Source of the DNA: Plumapathes pennacea
Taxonomy: Eukaryota > Cnidaria > Anthozoa > Antipatharia > Myriopathidae
Assembly: GCA_964036295.1 (NCBI GenBank)
Contig: OZ038466.1
Location: 4,690,001 to 4,754,000, forward strand
Direction of reading: 5' to 3'
DNA length: 64,000 nt
Shown here: positions 21,499 to 33,285 of the stretch, piece after piece
How the letters are laid out: each line of letters starts with the position of its first letter
How positions within the stretch are numbered: the stretch's first letter is position 1
Position numbers and translations under genes: made by a program
Notes under the pieces: generated by a model
Databases searched by the model: none
What the model was told of the DNA's origin: nothing
What the model saw: the letters and a program-made list of their open reading frames with translations, nothing else

Positions 21499-22279
21499 AA
21501 GGTGAAGTAATACGGGCAACAGTTTCTTGCAACTTGTCGTATTACGTATTACTACCTACACACGCAACAAAATTTCGTGTTGCGAGTTGCGGCAACATGT
21601 TGCAAAAAGTAAACTCGGCTTCTACTTGTTGCAACATGTTGCCGCAACTCGCAACACAAAATTTTGTTACAGAACAAGTTGCGTGCGTAGGTAGTAATAC
21701 GTGCAACAACGGGCCGCAACTTGCTACGCAACTTTGTTGCGCGACAAATTGCAAGAAAATGTTGCCCGTATAACTTCACCTTAAAGGTGAAGTAATACGG
21801 GCAACATTTTCAGTGCAACTTGTCGTGCAACAATGTTGCGCTGCAAGTTGCACCGTAATGTTGCGCGTATTACCACCGTGTTGCAAGTTGCAGCAACATG
21901 TTGCACGAAGTAGAAGTGGGTTCTACTTCGTGCAACATGTTGCTGCAACTTGCAACACGGTGGTAATACGCGCAACATTACGGTGCAACTTGCAACGCAA
22001 CATTGTTGCACGACAAGTTGCAAGGAAAATGTTGCCCGTATTACCGCACCTTAAAGGTGAAGTAATACGGGCAACATTTTCAGTGCAACTTGTCGTGCAA
22101 CAATGTTGCGTTGCAAGTTGCACCGTAATGTTGCGCGTATTACCACCGTGTTGCAAGTTGCAGCATGTTGCACGAAGTAGAAGTGGTTTTGCCAAGTACA
22201 ACGTTACGGTGCAACTTGCAACGCAACATTGTTGCACGACAAGTTGAACTGAAAATATTTCCCGTATTACCTCACCTTT
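21499..22279. mobile_element. cluster of three large palindromic foldback elements
   Basis: Three head-to-tail units (21499-21782, 21783-22052, 22053-22279) each begin AAGGTGAAGTAATACGGGC and end with the complement. Each unit is nearly one long hairpin, built from GTTGCAAGTTGCA-type motifs on both arms. The third is slightly truncated in the middle. Open frames on both strands here, rich in C, Q, L and A, are by-products of the repeated GTTGCAA motif. Confidence 0.8.
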
Positions 22280-23048
22280 ACAGTTGAAAGAAAAATTAAA
22301 ACAAAATCAAAACAAATTGAAAATATATTGTGATTTGCCCAACATTCGCTAAAACACGCCCACACGCTCTGAAGTCTAAAGTCAGCTCGGCATCGTAGCC
22401 GCGTAGGGCTTGGGCCGAAACCATGCGTGGCAACCGAGCGTACTTCACGATTTTTACGATCTCCCCGGCTTATTAATTAATTCGCAACATATGATGCAAA
22501 ATGACACTACGAGAGAACGAGTGACTGACAGAAAGAGAGGTTGCACTAGAAACTTTAAAGATAGACGTTAAATCTAGGCAATCAATTGAAATTACGAAGC
22601 CGCTAATGACAATTGACAGACATGTATGACATGTCTCTGACAACTTTCTGAAGCTAGTTTTAGAAATCCGATACGCTATAGCTAGCTAGAGGATTAATTT
22701 TGCCAAGTGGAACCTCAGCTCCTGGTTTCTCTGATCTGATGTCATGACAGGTTTGTTAATTGGATTTTAATTCAAGAGTAGCAACCAAGGTCCCCAACCG
22801 TGAAAACTGCTAACACCTTCTGGTTCCTTATGATTCGCCCCCATTTCTTGTCAATTTTGCAAGACTATCGTATGTAATCAACATGCTGACCGTTTCAAGC
22901 CATTGTTTTGGGGGAAGGTAATTATCGATTACGATCTTCCTTTCAGTGAGGCCTAAGTGCTCACTTTAGAGCGAAAACAATGCCGGGGAGGGGTGCCAAT
23001 GGGCAATGTTTTACAACGACGCTTCACCCCACCGCACATCCTGTCTTA
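22280..23048. other. intergenic, no gene seen
   Basis: No open frame with recognisable domains. Contains short palindromes such as ACATGTATGACATGT at 22620. It repeats exactly in unit A2. Confidence 0.5.
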
Positions 23049-23270
23049 GGGTGCGTTCGATTGGGTCTATTCCGGAATAGGAATAGCTAAAATGACCCGA
23101 AGTTTTGCTTGGTTTGGGGATGGTTTTGTTTGAAATTGTTTTAAAAACCTTTATGCTTGCATTTTGAACAACTCTCGATTCATCCTAATCTTAATCAGCT
23201 CCAAGGCAAAGAATTTTACCGATCAGCAGCGCTATGGCCCATTCCGGAATAGACCCAATCGAACGCGCCC
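23049..23270. mobile_element. MITE present only in unit A1 (TTA target site)
   Basis: Ends are GGGTGCGTTCGATTGGG and CCCAATCGAACGCGCCC, flanked by TTA (23046-23048 and 23271-23273). Unit A2 reads CTGTCTTAAGCTGAG at 34047-34061, a clean empty site. The element is 222 bp and non-coding. Confidence 0.9.
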
Positions 23271-23318
23271 TTAAGCTGAGAGTCAAAACCAAAACAATAC
23301 TGGTGTCAACACTAATAT

Positions 23319-23496
23319 GTAGTCGAACCCCGCTATTTCGAAGTCGCACGGGACATGAAAACAAGTTCGAAATAGCGGGGTTTCCAAATAACCGATAGTA
23401 AATGACTGAAAAAATAAATCCAGGGGGATTCGGCTTGACTTCGAAATAACGGGGGCTTCTAATTAACCGAGTTCGAAGTAGCGAGGTTCGACTGTA
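23319..23496. mobile_element. pogo/mariner-like MITE
   Basis: Left end TAGTCGAACCCCGCTATTTCG, right end GTAGCGAGGTTCGACTGTA; TA-type edges. Internal CTTCGAAATA-type repeats are complementary. The A2 copy (34100-34267) lacks 10 bp. Confidence 0.65.
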
Positions 23497-23504
23497 TTTG
23501 CCAA

Positions 23505-24620
23505 AAGTTACTACGTTCTTGGATAACAAGTTTAATGATTCCTCATTGCAGACGTTGCAACTGCGTAAAAATTGGATCAAAACGCCCAAGCGCTCAAACA
23601 GATATTATTGACTCGTCTCCAGTCTTGCGCACAAGTGGCGCAAATACAATGAGGGGGAGGGTGGGTGGAAAGACACGTGGGTTGGGGGACAGAAGGGAAG
23701 AAAAAGGACCTGAAGCAATTATCATCGCATCGTTTGGAAAAAAGTACAGATGTTAATATTTTGCGTTCAAATGTTTCTAGTTACGTTAGTGCTTTTTTGT
23801 TCAGAGCATGTTCATCAGTAGAGAAATAAAAACACCATGGACATTTTTTTGCGTCCTCTGTTTAACACTAAAAGCAATCAAAACCGCGCAGCTATAGACA
23901 TCTTGGTTCAAGGTTGCTTCACGCTCACAGTTGAAAACAAAATTGCTGACAAAAAAGATGAGTTGCCAAGGCGCTTACACTGCATTATTATTGGTGTCCT
24001 GGACTGTATTTATTATTTCAGAAATCTTAACCTAACAAACTATCACTCGCTGAAAAAACGTCTCGACCACGTTTCTTCTTAGTGACCTGGCCTTAATAGC
24101 CAGGCCTTGTCCATATAAGGAAAACAGGAACAAAAAACAATGTCTTTTAATTCCGGCCGGAACAACTGGTGTCAAAAAATACATTTGCCAAAAGTTATTA
24201 CGCCCCTTGGATAACAATTTCAAATGAATTCTCATTGCAGGCGTTGTAGTTGCGTTAAAATTGGATCAAAAGGGCCAAGCGCTTAAACAGATATTATTGA
24301 CTCGTCTACAGTCTTGCAAACAAACGGTGCGAATACGACGAGGGGGCGAGGGCACACTGTTGAAGGGAAAAAATACAGAAGTTAATATTTTGCGTTCAAA
24401 GTTTCTAGTTACGTTAGTGCTTTTATGTTCAGAGCATGTTCATCAGTAGAGAAATAAAAACACCATGGACATTTTTCTGCGTTCTGTGTTTAACACTAAA
24501 AGCAATCAAAACCGCGCAGCTGGATATGTTGGTTCAAGGACGCAGGGCTTGCCTCACGCTCACAGTCGAAAACGAAATTGCTGGCAAAAAAGATGAGTTG
24601 CCAAGGCGCTTACATTAAGT
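23505..24620. repeat. imperfect tandem duplication of a ~0.65-kb segment
   Basis: Blocks such as TTGCAACTGCGT or TTGTAGTTGCGT followed by AAAATTGGATCAAAA, AGCGCT-AAACAGATATTATTG, GTTCATCAGTAGAGAAATAAA and CACTAAAAGCAATCAAAACC occur at 23545-23990 and again at 24250-24615. The first copy has about 100 bp more at its end. Short frames (for example HCRRCNCVKIGSK at about 23545) look like a decayed cysteine-rich exon, but none is clearly functional. Confidence 0.6.
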
Positions 24621-25409
24621 CATAAACACCGAAGCCCCATCTCATTTTACTGTGGTCTTTCAGGAAGGCTAGAGCTCTGTAAAGGAATCACGATCATCCA
24701 GTTTCAACATCTCTGCAAGACGTTACAGGTTAGTGAAATGTTTTATATCCTTCCCTTTTATAAAATCCTTTCCTGTTTTCCTTGTCGAATGGAAAAACAT
24801 TGACCAATTCATGTGCCATATAACAGTTTGACTGAAACTGTAACACGACTACAGACACGGATACGGACACAAAATAGATAGATAAGATGAATTGCGGCAA
24901 AACGTTATAAGAAAGGGTAGTAAACGTTAAAAAAGACCATATTTATTTTGAATTGGTTTCTTTGTCGTATTGTAGGACCGAAAAAAATGTTCTGTTGTTA
25001 GCTCGCTATAGGCCATTTGGACCAAGGGAAGTATTACCAGTGTGGCTACCTTTACAGCGAAAACGGGATATAAAGAGCTTTTTTTTTATTTCCAAAGCTT
25101 TGTCCAACGCTTGTTAAATAACCGTAAATTTACCAAAATCGCGGTGATAATAGCTCTGAAATACAACAAGCCGACTGGAAATTAAGAAAGTCTGATAGAA
25201 GAAATGCATTTTAGAAGAAGAAAAACAGATAAGTAATGAAGCGCAGGCTAGATTAATCGTAGCCTGTGATTAGAACAAATGTTCAAAGTCAAACTGTTGC
25301 ACGAAGGCACTCTGAAATAGCTTCGAAAATTAGCGAAAAGGTCACCATATAATCCCACTTGGCCTTCATTACAGTCCCGAGGCATCAAATCACAAAATAT
25401 ACGGCGACT
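24621..25409. other. intergenic, no gene seen
   Basis: Unique apart from its A2 copy. No domain, RNA gene or element ends were recognised. Confidence 0.45.
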
Positions 25410-25588
25410 GAGGTGAAGTAAAACGGGCAACATGTTCTTGCAACTTATCGCGTAGCAATTTGCGGCCTGTGTTGCACGTATTGGTTGCCTACGCACGCAA
25501 CAAAATTTCGGGTTGCGAGTTGCGGCAACATGTTGCAAAAAGTAGACTCGGCTCCCTCGCAACACGAAATTTTGTAGCAGAACAAGTT
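25410..25588. mobile_element. decayed foldback element, GGTGAAGTAA family
   Basis: It starts AGGTGAAGTAAAACGGGC and keeps GTTGCGAGTTGCGGCAACATGTTGC, but lacks the complementary right arm beyond AACAAGTTG. It belongs to the same family as the cluster at 21499. The A2 copy is at about 36182-36360. Confidence 0.65.
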
Positions 25589-25710
25589 GTGTCCCCCTTC
25601 TCCCCCGTCTCCTCTTTCTTGTTTTATATTTTTGGAATCAAGTAATTGCTAATTTAGTTTGTTTGGGCACATGATCCCTGATATTCGCCATCTTCAACTA
25701 TCATTTTTGC

Positions 25711-25798
25711 GGCTAGTACGACGACCTTTGTGACTGAGTATAAATTCAATTCAAGACTCGGCGTCGTTCATCGTCGTATAATCATGGCAAATCGCAGA
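25711..25798 (+). promoter_or_regulatory. promoter and leader exon, peptide gene 4
   Basis: CTAGTACGACGACC, then TATA box TATAAATT (25739-25746), then GACTCGGCGTCGTTCATCG and an upstream ATG in strong context (ATCATGGC, ATG at 25783). The donor follows CGCAGA at 25798. ACGACG upstream and CGTCGT downstream of the TATA box form an inverted pair. Confidence 0.75.
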
Positions 25799-25987
25799 GT
25801 AAAATTGTGAGAAATTTATTTGCTACTGAGCGAAAACTAGAGACTATTCTTAGATATTTTTAAACCAAATAATCGCATGTAGACATTCAAGATATGTTGA
25901 ATATTTTCAGTGTCTTTATGCTCAATTGTACGCCATTTCAGTAACAAGTCATATTTTACGATCTACATTTGTCTTTTCTCATGCAGA

Positions 25988-26584
25988 ATGAATCGTGCGA
26001 CAAAGATGACACTGCTCGCTGCTCTCATGGCGGTTGCCGTGATAAACTGTAAGTTATCAATGCGAGTTTGTGCCTTCCCATGGGAAGGAGGTTTAATTTG
26101 GAATGGGTTAGTGCTACACAGAAGACAGAAGTACCAAGTATTGCATAATCTATAGTTTGATAGAAATCGGATAAAGATAAACGATGCGATACCCTCTTTC
26201 AATTTACGAGAACCATTTTGTTTATATAGTGTCTTTTCCTAAACTTCTGCATTTAAACTTTTTTTTTTTTTTTTTTTTTCTGTATTAGGGAGTGAAGCCA
26301 AATCCGCGCCCGGCGATGCCAAGCGCCGTAGTGAACTTCAGCGTCGCGGTACATGCACTTGTGGGTGACCCACCAGCCAGTGGCCGTGCCGAGATAATAG
26401 CTTCAGTTATGGGTGCTCTGGTGGATACTGCTGGTCAGAATGCGTTGGAATCACTGACTGTGGCTTAAACGAATGGTGCTGGACCGCGCACAACAGGGGA
26501 AAGGGGGCCTGGATCACATGCAGCAAAAACTCCGACTGCTATAATTATGGTTCACATTACTGCAGCGGTGGTTGTACTTTGTAA
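25988..26584 (+). pseudogene. SCRiP-like peptide gene, copy 4, premature stop
   Basis: Exons are 25988-26048 and 26289-26584, with intact splice sites, promoter and AATAAA (26707). In the second coding exon the codon at 26366-26368 is TGA where the open copies have TGG, the Trp of the CTCGW motif at the start of the mature domain. Translation would stop after the first two cysteines. After the stop the frame is intact to the normal terminus and keeps the other ten cysteines, so decay is recent or the gene is still under some constraint. Copy 6 has the same stop. Another intact change is GCSGGYCW-type (Ser for Asp) in the YGC motif. A sequencing error is unlikely because both copies agree, unless one is an assembly duplicate. 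Confidence 0.75.
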
Positions 26585-26589
26585 ACGTG

Positions 26590-27343
26590 AAGATGAGAAC
26601 TTCTTCATAACGTACAGCTAGTGGAAAGTTTTTAGTTTAGCGACTGTGGTATAGTTGTGACTCCTCCTTTTGTCACGCAGCTGTACGGTTTTTTTTTGAA
26701 CAGCTAAATAAAATCACACAAAAACATGGCTGAGTTTGAATTTCCGTAATACTTATGAAAATGCCACAGTCGGGGATACTGAAAACTAACTTGGCTAGAA
26801 CACATTGATATTTGTAAAATGTTCAATTTGTTTCCCTTTAGTATTGTGTACCTCTCGTATTGAGAATATACAGTTTGAAGTTGCAGTATTCCGACTTATG
26901 TAAATCCCTAATACTCTTAGGCAAACAAAGCGTTTTTTCTGTGACACGAACGTTGGGCGGGAGAATTACTTAAAAAACTATTGCATGAAGCTCCCTGACC
27001 GTAAGGCTTTATAAGTGGAGTCGCTCGAGTTGTCGGGAGCTCCGCCCAGATCTTAAATATACCATCTTGGGGTTAATTTAGGGATCTTATATTATTGTAG
27101 AGAACCATTTGTGCGCAAGACTGGAGACGAGTCTGTGCCCGACCTATAGTGGTGCCCCGCAGTTGGCTATAATTTACGTTCACTTAAATTGTGTTTATCT
27201 GCAAATCGGCCAACCCTTACACTTATCCTAAACCCAAGGGTGCATTTGTGCCACTACACCAGGTACAGAATTAGACATTGTCGGACATTTGTGCTACTGA
27301 CCGACCAAGTAACTGCCCCAGCCAGTGCCTCTAGTTAACACAA
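26590..27343. repeat. shared downstream flank of gene 4
   Basis: It carries the same blocks as 11690-12364, ending with CCAACCCTTACACTTATCC and an uninterrupted copy of the LINE target site. No gene is seen. Confidence 0.65.
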
Positions 27344-28711
27344 CAGTTTATACTTATATGTCGCGTGTTATAGCGTTATAAATCTAGGCTCAAAAAGCTT
27401 ATCAGCACGTTCATAATCTGGTAAGTTAATTTCTAAACACAAATCTTGTTGAATATCGAAATATTCCTTGAAGCAGAACCACTAACTATCTGAAGAGCGG
27501 CGCAGATATTGGACTCCGACCTGTTTGTATTTTGCTGGAGTTTTGTGTAAATCCAAAAGACTGAAGATGAAAACCGCATATAGTGTATAACTAAGCAATA
27601 AGGTTGCGTCAAATAAATGGGTCATGACTACTGAAATCACAGTGTACGTTTTCACATAGCCTATTGTTTGATTACAAGGACAAATTCCGGAGCATATTGA
27701 ATTTAATTCAGCTTGAGCAGTGGTGCAGATCAATAGTTCGAAACCAAGCGTAGGCGGAGTGGATTCACCGCACCGCACGACTTGGACTCCGACCTCTTTA
27801 TTTTGCTGGAGTTTGGTGTATATTTCAAAGACTAAAGAATAAAAACCGCATATGGTATACAGTCAACTTAAAGTTGTGTCAAATGCCGGTCATGACTACT
27901 GAAATCAATTTGTTCGTTCTCAAACGACAGCTTTCGTGCAACGCCTCAAGCCCTCGGGAAAAAAAACACACATTTTTAAAGGCTGAAGAGTGCATTGTGA
28001 ATATTTTTTGATTGAGTGCAAGGCTTATACTAATCACACCCTTCCATTGTTTGATTACAAGGACAAATTCCGCGGCATAAATCAGTTTACCCAGTGGTGC
28101 AGACTCAATAGTTCGAAACCAAACGTAGGCGGAATGGATTCACTGCATTGCACGACGATTTAGTTTTAGCTTCTAAACAAACGGACTAAATGTCAACCTC
28201 TCTTGATCATGACTACTGAATGTAAATTGTTCGTTTTTATACAGCAGATTTGTTCCACACAGCCTCGAGTACTGGGGCAAAACCACACACATTCAACAGC
28301 TGAAAAGCACAATGCGATCATTGTTTAGTTTGCCATACTTTTATGCAATTCAACTGACTAAAAAGTGAAACCACATACTGTTGTCTACATAGTGTAGTCA
28401 ACTTAAGGTTGCGTCAAATAATCCTAAACTCAAATTGTGCATTTTCACCCAGCAGCCGAATTTCGTGCTTACAGCTCTTTGGGCCCCAAGGGCAAAACCA
28501 CACCCCAAAGGCTGATTATTGGACTTTAACAATCACGCCCTTCCGTCAGTGGTTAAATAAAGGACAAACACTACGGCTTATTTAGTTCAATTTCAGCTGG
28601 AACGGTGCGCAGATCAAAAGTTGCAGGCAAAAGGTAGGGGGAGTGAATTCACTCCAGTTTCAGTTTAGTTCAGCTCCTAAATAAATAAACTAAATCGGTA
28701 TGGAGGATATA
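27344..28711 (+). repeat. spacer repeats between genes 4 and 5
   Basis: These correspond to 16337-17705. The first 600 bp differ from that copy by several substitutions, then the sequence becomes almost identical, which places the A1/A2 junction near 27.95 kb. Confidence 0.75.
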
Positions 28712-29896
28712 ATGGTGCTTTTGGAACTCGCATTAATGTTTGGGGCATTTCGATTCGAAACAATTTGAAGACCGACTTCTTTACGCCCCAGCAAGTCATG
28801 CACAGATGTCTTGACGAAAACGCGACCAATATGGAATAGTATTTATCGTACTCAAAAAACAGTTTAACTCAGTGCTTGCCTAGTATGTAGTTTTCATTTC
28901 TTGTTAGATTTTCCGAAATACATTTATTGACAAACTGGAGGCTCTGCGAAGAACAGCGGATGAAACATCAAAAGGATGCAAGAGCCGGATTTAGAGCAAG
29001 CGCTGTTAGAAATAGCAACTTTACTTCCAGGTGTAAACAGTCCGGTCAAAGTTAAACTGGCCCACACAGACCAACATATCGGGGACATAATAGTGTGCGA
29101 TATGTGGCAGAAGTACCTACGTCAACGCTTGGGCCGCCTGTCGTTTACTGAAACAAGAGGGGCGACATATTTTGCCAGGACAACTTTGCAATTGAAAAGC
29201 TGATTGAACTATGATCGAACTCCGCTCACTATAGCACTCTTCGAAAAATTAAGCGTCTTCATATCATAACTGTAGATAACATCTGTCACATGAGTAATGG
29301 GTCACTCGAGGATTTTTTATAAACCTGAAGCCTGCAGTCTGTGATTTGAAAATCACTGCCAGTTCGAAATGGACGAGATACCCCATTAGGTTCCGTTGTA
29401 TTGGAAACAGATTGAATTCTAGCCATTTATTGTTGCGATTCATTTGTGAAACATTCCAGAACATTAATGCAATAAAAATAAACACTTGCGAACAAACAAA
29501 CGTGGGAATCACCCTGCAAAATTGGTCTGTTGAAGCACTAGTGTGTGCTGCACTATTCACTGTCCCAGCGTCGAAAGGGTCAGTCGGTTCTTTACAACAA
29601 AATCACTGTAAAAAATGGACATTGGACTCCGAAACAATGAACAAACATCTTGTACTACTTATTCTGTTATATTTACAAACATGCATGGAAGGATTGTAGC
29701 CGTCCATTGTTTGCGATGTATTGTGAAGCACTCAAAAGAATATCTATTCATTTAATTGAGCACCAGCAAACAGAACAAATAATGTGGGAATTCAATAGGC
29801 CCGCTGAGGCACAAATGGTCATCATCTGTACTGCATTTTAAATACGCCTCCCATCCTGGACCTTTGTCACTTCTCTCCCAGGGAGCGCCGCAATCA
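28712..29896. other. A2 copy of the flank upstream of gene 5
   Basis: Near-identical to 17706-18890, including the empty sites for the 9414 and 21137 element families. No gene is seen. Confidence 0.6.
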
Positions 29897-30194
29897 CCCG
29901 GGGGGCGGGGGGGAGGGGAGGGGGGGAGGGGGAGGGGGAGGGGGAGGGGGAGGGGATACTCCCATATATAAGCCATGAAGGTATGTGCCGCCCCAAAGGG
30001 TATCCTTTTCAAGCATTTTCAGCCTGAAATAGGTATCGATTTTGTTTTTTTTTATCAGGGATAGGCGTAAAATGCCTCGCCGCTGGCGGAAATTGTTGTA
30101 ACAGAAAAAGAAATCTCTGAATAGTCTGAAATAGAGTATACATTTTCGAGTCAGGTCTGAAATAGGGTAAAGGTTTTCAGGACCGGGTAACGGC
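29897..30194. mobile_element. G-tract-ended repeat upstream of gene 5
   Basis: A2 copy of 18891-19188: G-rich tract, CATATATAAGCC, and CTGAAATAGGGTA phrases. It again replaces the promoter and leader exon. Confidence 0.7.
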
Positions 30195-30369
30195 ACTTAT
30201 TTGCTACTGAGCAAAAACTAGTGACTATTCTTAGATGTTTTTAAAGCAAATAATCCCATGTATACATTGAAGATATGTTGAATATTTCCAGTGTCTTTAT
30301 GATTAATTGTGCACCCACCAATTCAGCAAGCCATATTTTACGATCTACATTTGTCATTTCTCATGCAGA

Positions 30370-30955
30370 ATGAATCGTGCTACAAAGATGACACTACTCG
30401 CTGCACTCATGGCGGTTGCCGTGATAAACTGTAAGTTTTCAATGCAAGTGTATGCCTACCCATGGGAAAGGAGTTTTAATTTGAAATGGGCTTGCTACAC
30501 AGAAGACAGAAGTATCAAGTATTGCCTAATCTATAGTTTGATAGAAATCGGATAAAGATAAACGATGCGATACCCTACCTTGAATTTACGAAAACCGTTT
30601 TGTTTATTTAGTGTCTTTACCTAACCTTCTGCACTAACGTTTTTTATTTTTTGTATTAGGGAGTGAAGCCAAGTCCGCTGCTGGTTTTGCCCAGCGCCGT
30701 AGTGAACTGCAGCGCCGCTCTGAATGCACTTGTGGGTGGTCCAAAACCAAGTGGCCGTGCCGAGATGGTCAGTTCAGTTATGGATGCGATGGTGGATACT
30801 GCTGGTCAGAATGCGTCGGAAGTTCTTTCTGCTTCTTTAACGAATGGTGCTGGACCGCGAAGAACAGCGGATATGGAGACTGGAAAACATGCAGCAAAAA
30901 CTCCGATTGCGATCATTATGGTCGACATAACTGTGGCGGTGATTGTAGTGTGTAA
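30370..30955 (+). CDS. secreted 12-cysteine prepropeptide, SCRiP-like, copy 5
   Basis: Coding exons are 30370-30430 and 30660-30955, about 118 aa, the A2 partner of copy 3. Differences from copy 3 are very few: one base in the fourth codon (silent) and one in the signal peptide (Ile for Val). The mature 12-cysteine domain is the same. Like copy 3 it lacks the family promoter and leader exon, with a G-tract repeat upstream, and lacks the 3' hairpin stem. The identical mature peptides mean that copies 3 and 5 would add dose rather than diversity, if expressed. Confidence 0.7.
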
Positions 30956-31214
30956 ACGTGAACAGAGAACTTCTTCATAACGTACAGTTTAGTGGAAAGT
31001 TTTCAGTTTAACGATTGTAGTATAGTTGTGACTCCTCCTTTTGTCACGCAGCTGTACGGTTTCTTGAACATCTAAATAAAATCATACAAAAACCTGTCTG
31101 AGTTTGAGTTTCCGTAGCACATATGAAAATGCCACCATTGGGGATACTCAGGACTTGACCTGAACACATTGATATTTGTAAAACGTCCATTTGTTTCCCT
31201 CTAGTACTGAGAAT

Positions 31215-31564
31215 TTATTACACGACTTCACATTTTTGAGTGCAAATACGGGCCAAAACGAGTGCAAAGATGGGAGCATATTGCACTCGTCAGGAACCAG
31301 ATCAACTGGTTTATTAGCTTACGTGATCAGTTTTTGCAAGCAAAGTTTACGAACGCGTCATTTTTTTGTTCCATTTTGCGCGCGGCGAGAATGTTTGCCC
31401 TGCTTCGTTTGTCATGTAATAAACAATTTATTACACGAAAAGTCGTGCAATACGGCTGTATTTTTACTCGTCAGTTTTATTTTTTCTCGCCTGAAGCAGG
31501 CTCGAAAAAATAAAACCGACTCGTAAAAATACTCCGCCGTATTGCACTCCTTCCCGTGTAATAA
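31215..31564. mobile_element. MITE, TTATTACACG ends (A2 copy)
   Basis: Same as 20209-20558, offset 11,006; inherited by duplication, not a separate insertion. Confidence 0.8.
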
Positions 31565-32142
31565 CCTCTTTATACAGTTACTTTGAAGTTGTAGTATTTC
31601 CGACTTATGTAAAGCCCTAATACCCTTAGGCAGACAAGGCGTTTTCTCGTGACACGAACGTGGAACGGGCGAATTACTTAAAAATTATTGCATGAAGCTC
31701 TCTGAGGGTAAAGCTTCATGTAAGTGGAATTGTCACTCGAGTTGTCGGGTGCTCCGCCCAGATCTTAAATATACCATCTTGAGTTTATGGGACCTTACTA
31801 CAGTGTAGAAAACTCAGCATTGGAGCCGCGAAATTGCTTACTTTCATAAAGCAAAGTCGTCACTATTAGATTTTACTTAATTAGATTGATTATCCAAAAT
31901 AAAGCGTTGCAACTCTACTTTCCATGTAACTGCCCGGAGAAGGGGACAGTTCTGAACACTAGTGCTGCGAACATGTTGACAAGAACGTTCCTACACTGCC
32001 CCAAAGTTGACTCTAATTTACGTTCACTTAAGTTGTGTTTATCTGCAAACTGAAAAGCACTTTGTGATCATTGTTTAGTTCGCCATACTTTTATTTATTG
32101 CACAGATGCCTTGACAAAACTAAATTGCGCGACCAATATGGA

Positions 32143-32372
32143 GGGCGCGTTCGATTGGGTCTGTTCCGAAATAGGAATAGCGTTGCTGATTGGTATAAAA
32201 CCTATTTGGTTTGGAGTTGATTAGGGTTAGGATGAATCGGGAGCTGTTCAAAATGCAAGCATGGAGGTTTTTAAAACGATTTTGAACAGAATGTTCCCCA
32301 GAACAAACAAAACTTTGGCCGGTCCTTTTAGCTATTCCTTATTCCGGAATGTAGACCCAATCGAACGCACCC
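32143..32372. mobile_element. MITE, GGGCGCGTTCGATTGGGTC family (A2 copy)
   Basis: Same as 21137-21366, with GGA at both sides. Confidence 0.75.
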
Positions 32373-32504
32373 GGAATAGTATTCGTCGTAACCGAAAAAC
32401 AGTTCAACTCAGTGCTTGCCTATGTAGTTTTCAGTTCTTTGTTAGATTTTCCGAAATACATTTACTGTGACAAACTGGAGGCTCTGCGAAGAACAGCGGA
32501 TGAT

Positions 32505-33285
32505 AAGGTGAAGTAATACGGGCAACAGTTTCTTGCAACTTGTCGTATTACGTATTACTACCTACACACGCAACAAAATTTCGTGTTGCGAGTTGCGGCA
32601 ACATGTTGCAAAAAGTAAACTCGGCTTCTACTTGTTGCAACATGTTGCCGCAACTCGCAACACAAAATTTTGTTACAGAACAAGTTGCGTGCGTAGGTAG
32701 TAATACGTGCAACAACGGGCCGCAACTTGCTACGCAACTTTGTTGCGCGACAAATTGCAAGAAAATGTTGCCCGTATAACTTCACCTTAAAGGTGAAGTA
32801 ATACGGGCAACATTTTCAGTGCAACTTGTCGTGCAACAATGTTGCGCTGCAAGTTGCACCGTAATGTTGCGCGTATTACCACCGTGTTGCAAGTTGCAGC
32901 AACATGTTGCACGAAGTAGAAGTGGGTTCTACTTCGTGCAACATGTTGCTGCAACTTGCAACACGGTGGTAATACGCGCAACATTACGGTGCAACTTGCA
33001 ACGCAACATTGTTGCACGACAAGTTGCAAGGAAAATGTTGCCCGTATTACCGCACCTTAAAGGTGAAGTAATACGGGCAACATTTTCAGTGCAACTTGTC
33101 GTGCAACAATGTTGCGTTGCAAGTTGCACCGTAATGTTGCGCGTATTACCACCGTGTTGCAAGTTGCAGCATGTTGCACGAAGTAGAAGTGGTTTTGCCA
33201 AGTACAACGTTACGGTGCAACTTGCAACGCAACATTGTTGCACGACAAGTTGAACTGAAAATATTTCCCGTATTACCTCACCTTT
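32505..33285. mobile_element. palindromic foldback cluster (A2 copy)
   Basis: Same three units as 21499-22279, apparently without change. Confidence 0.8.

Larger units (their letters stand above)
16950..27956 (+). repeat. ~11-kb tandem duplication, unit A1
   Basis: Sequence from about 16950 is repeated 11,006 bp downstream with only scattered single-base differences. After 23048 the offset is 10,771 because of one MITE and a 10-bp difference. The unit carries peptide genes 3 and 4 and the elements between them. The boundary is placed where identity with the second copy drops to the ordinary paralogue level. This is either a very recent duplication or an assembly artefact of two haplotypes. 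Confidence 0.8.

Noticed and set aside
21534..22247. Cys/Gln/Leu-rich frames on both strands (also at 32540-33253)
   Set aside because: They mirror the GTTGCAA motif of the foldback elements and occur on both strands of a palindrome.
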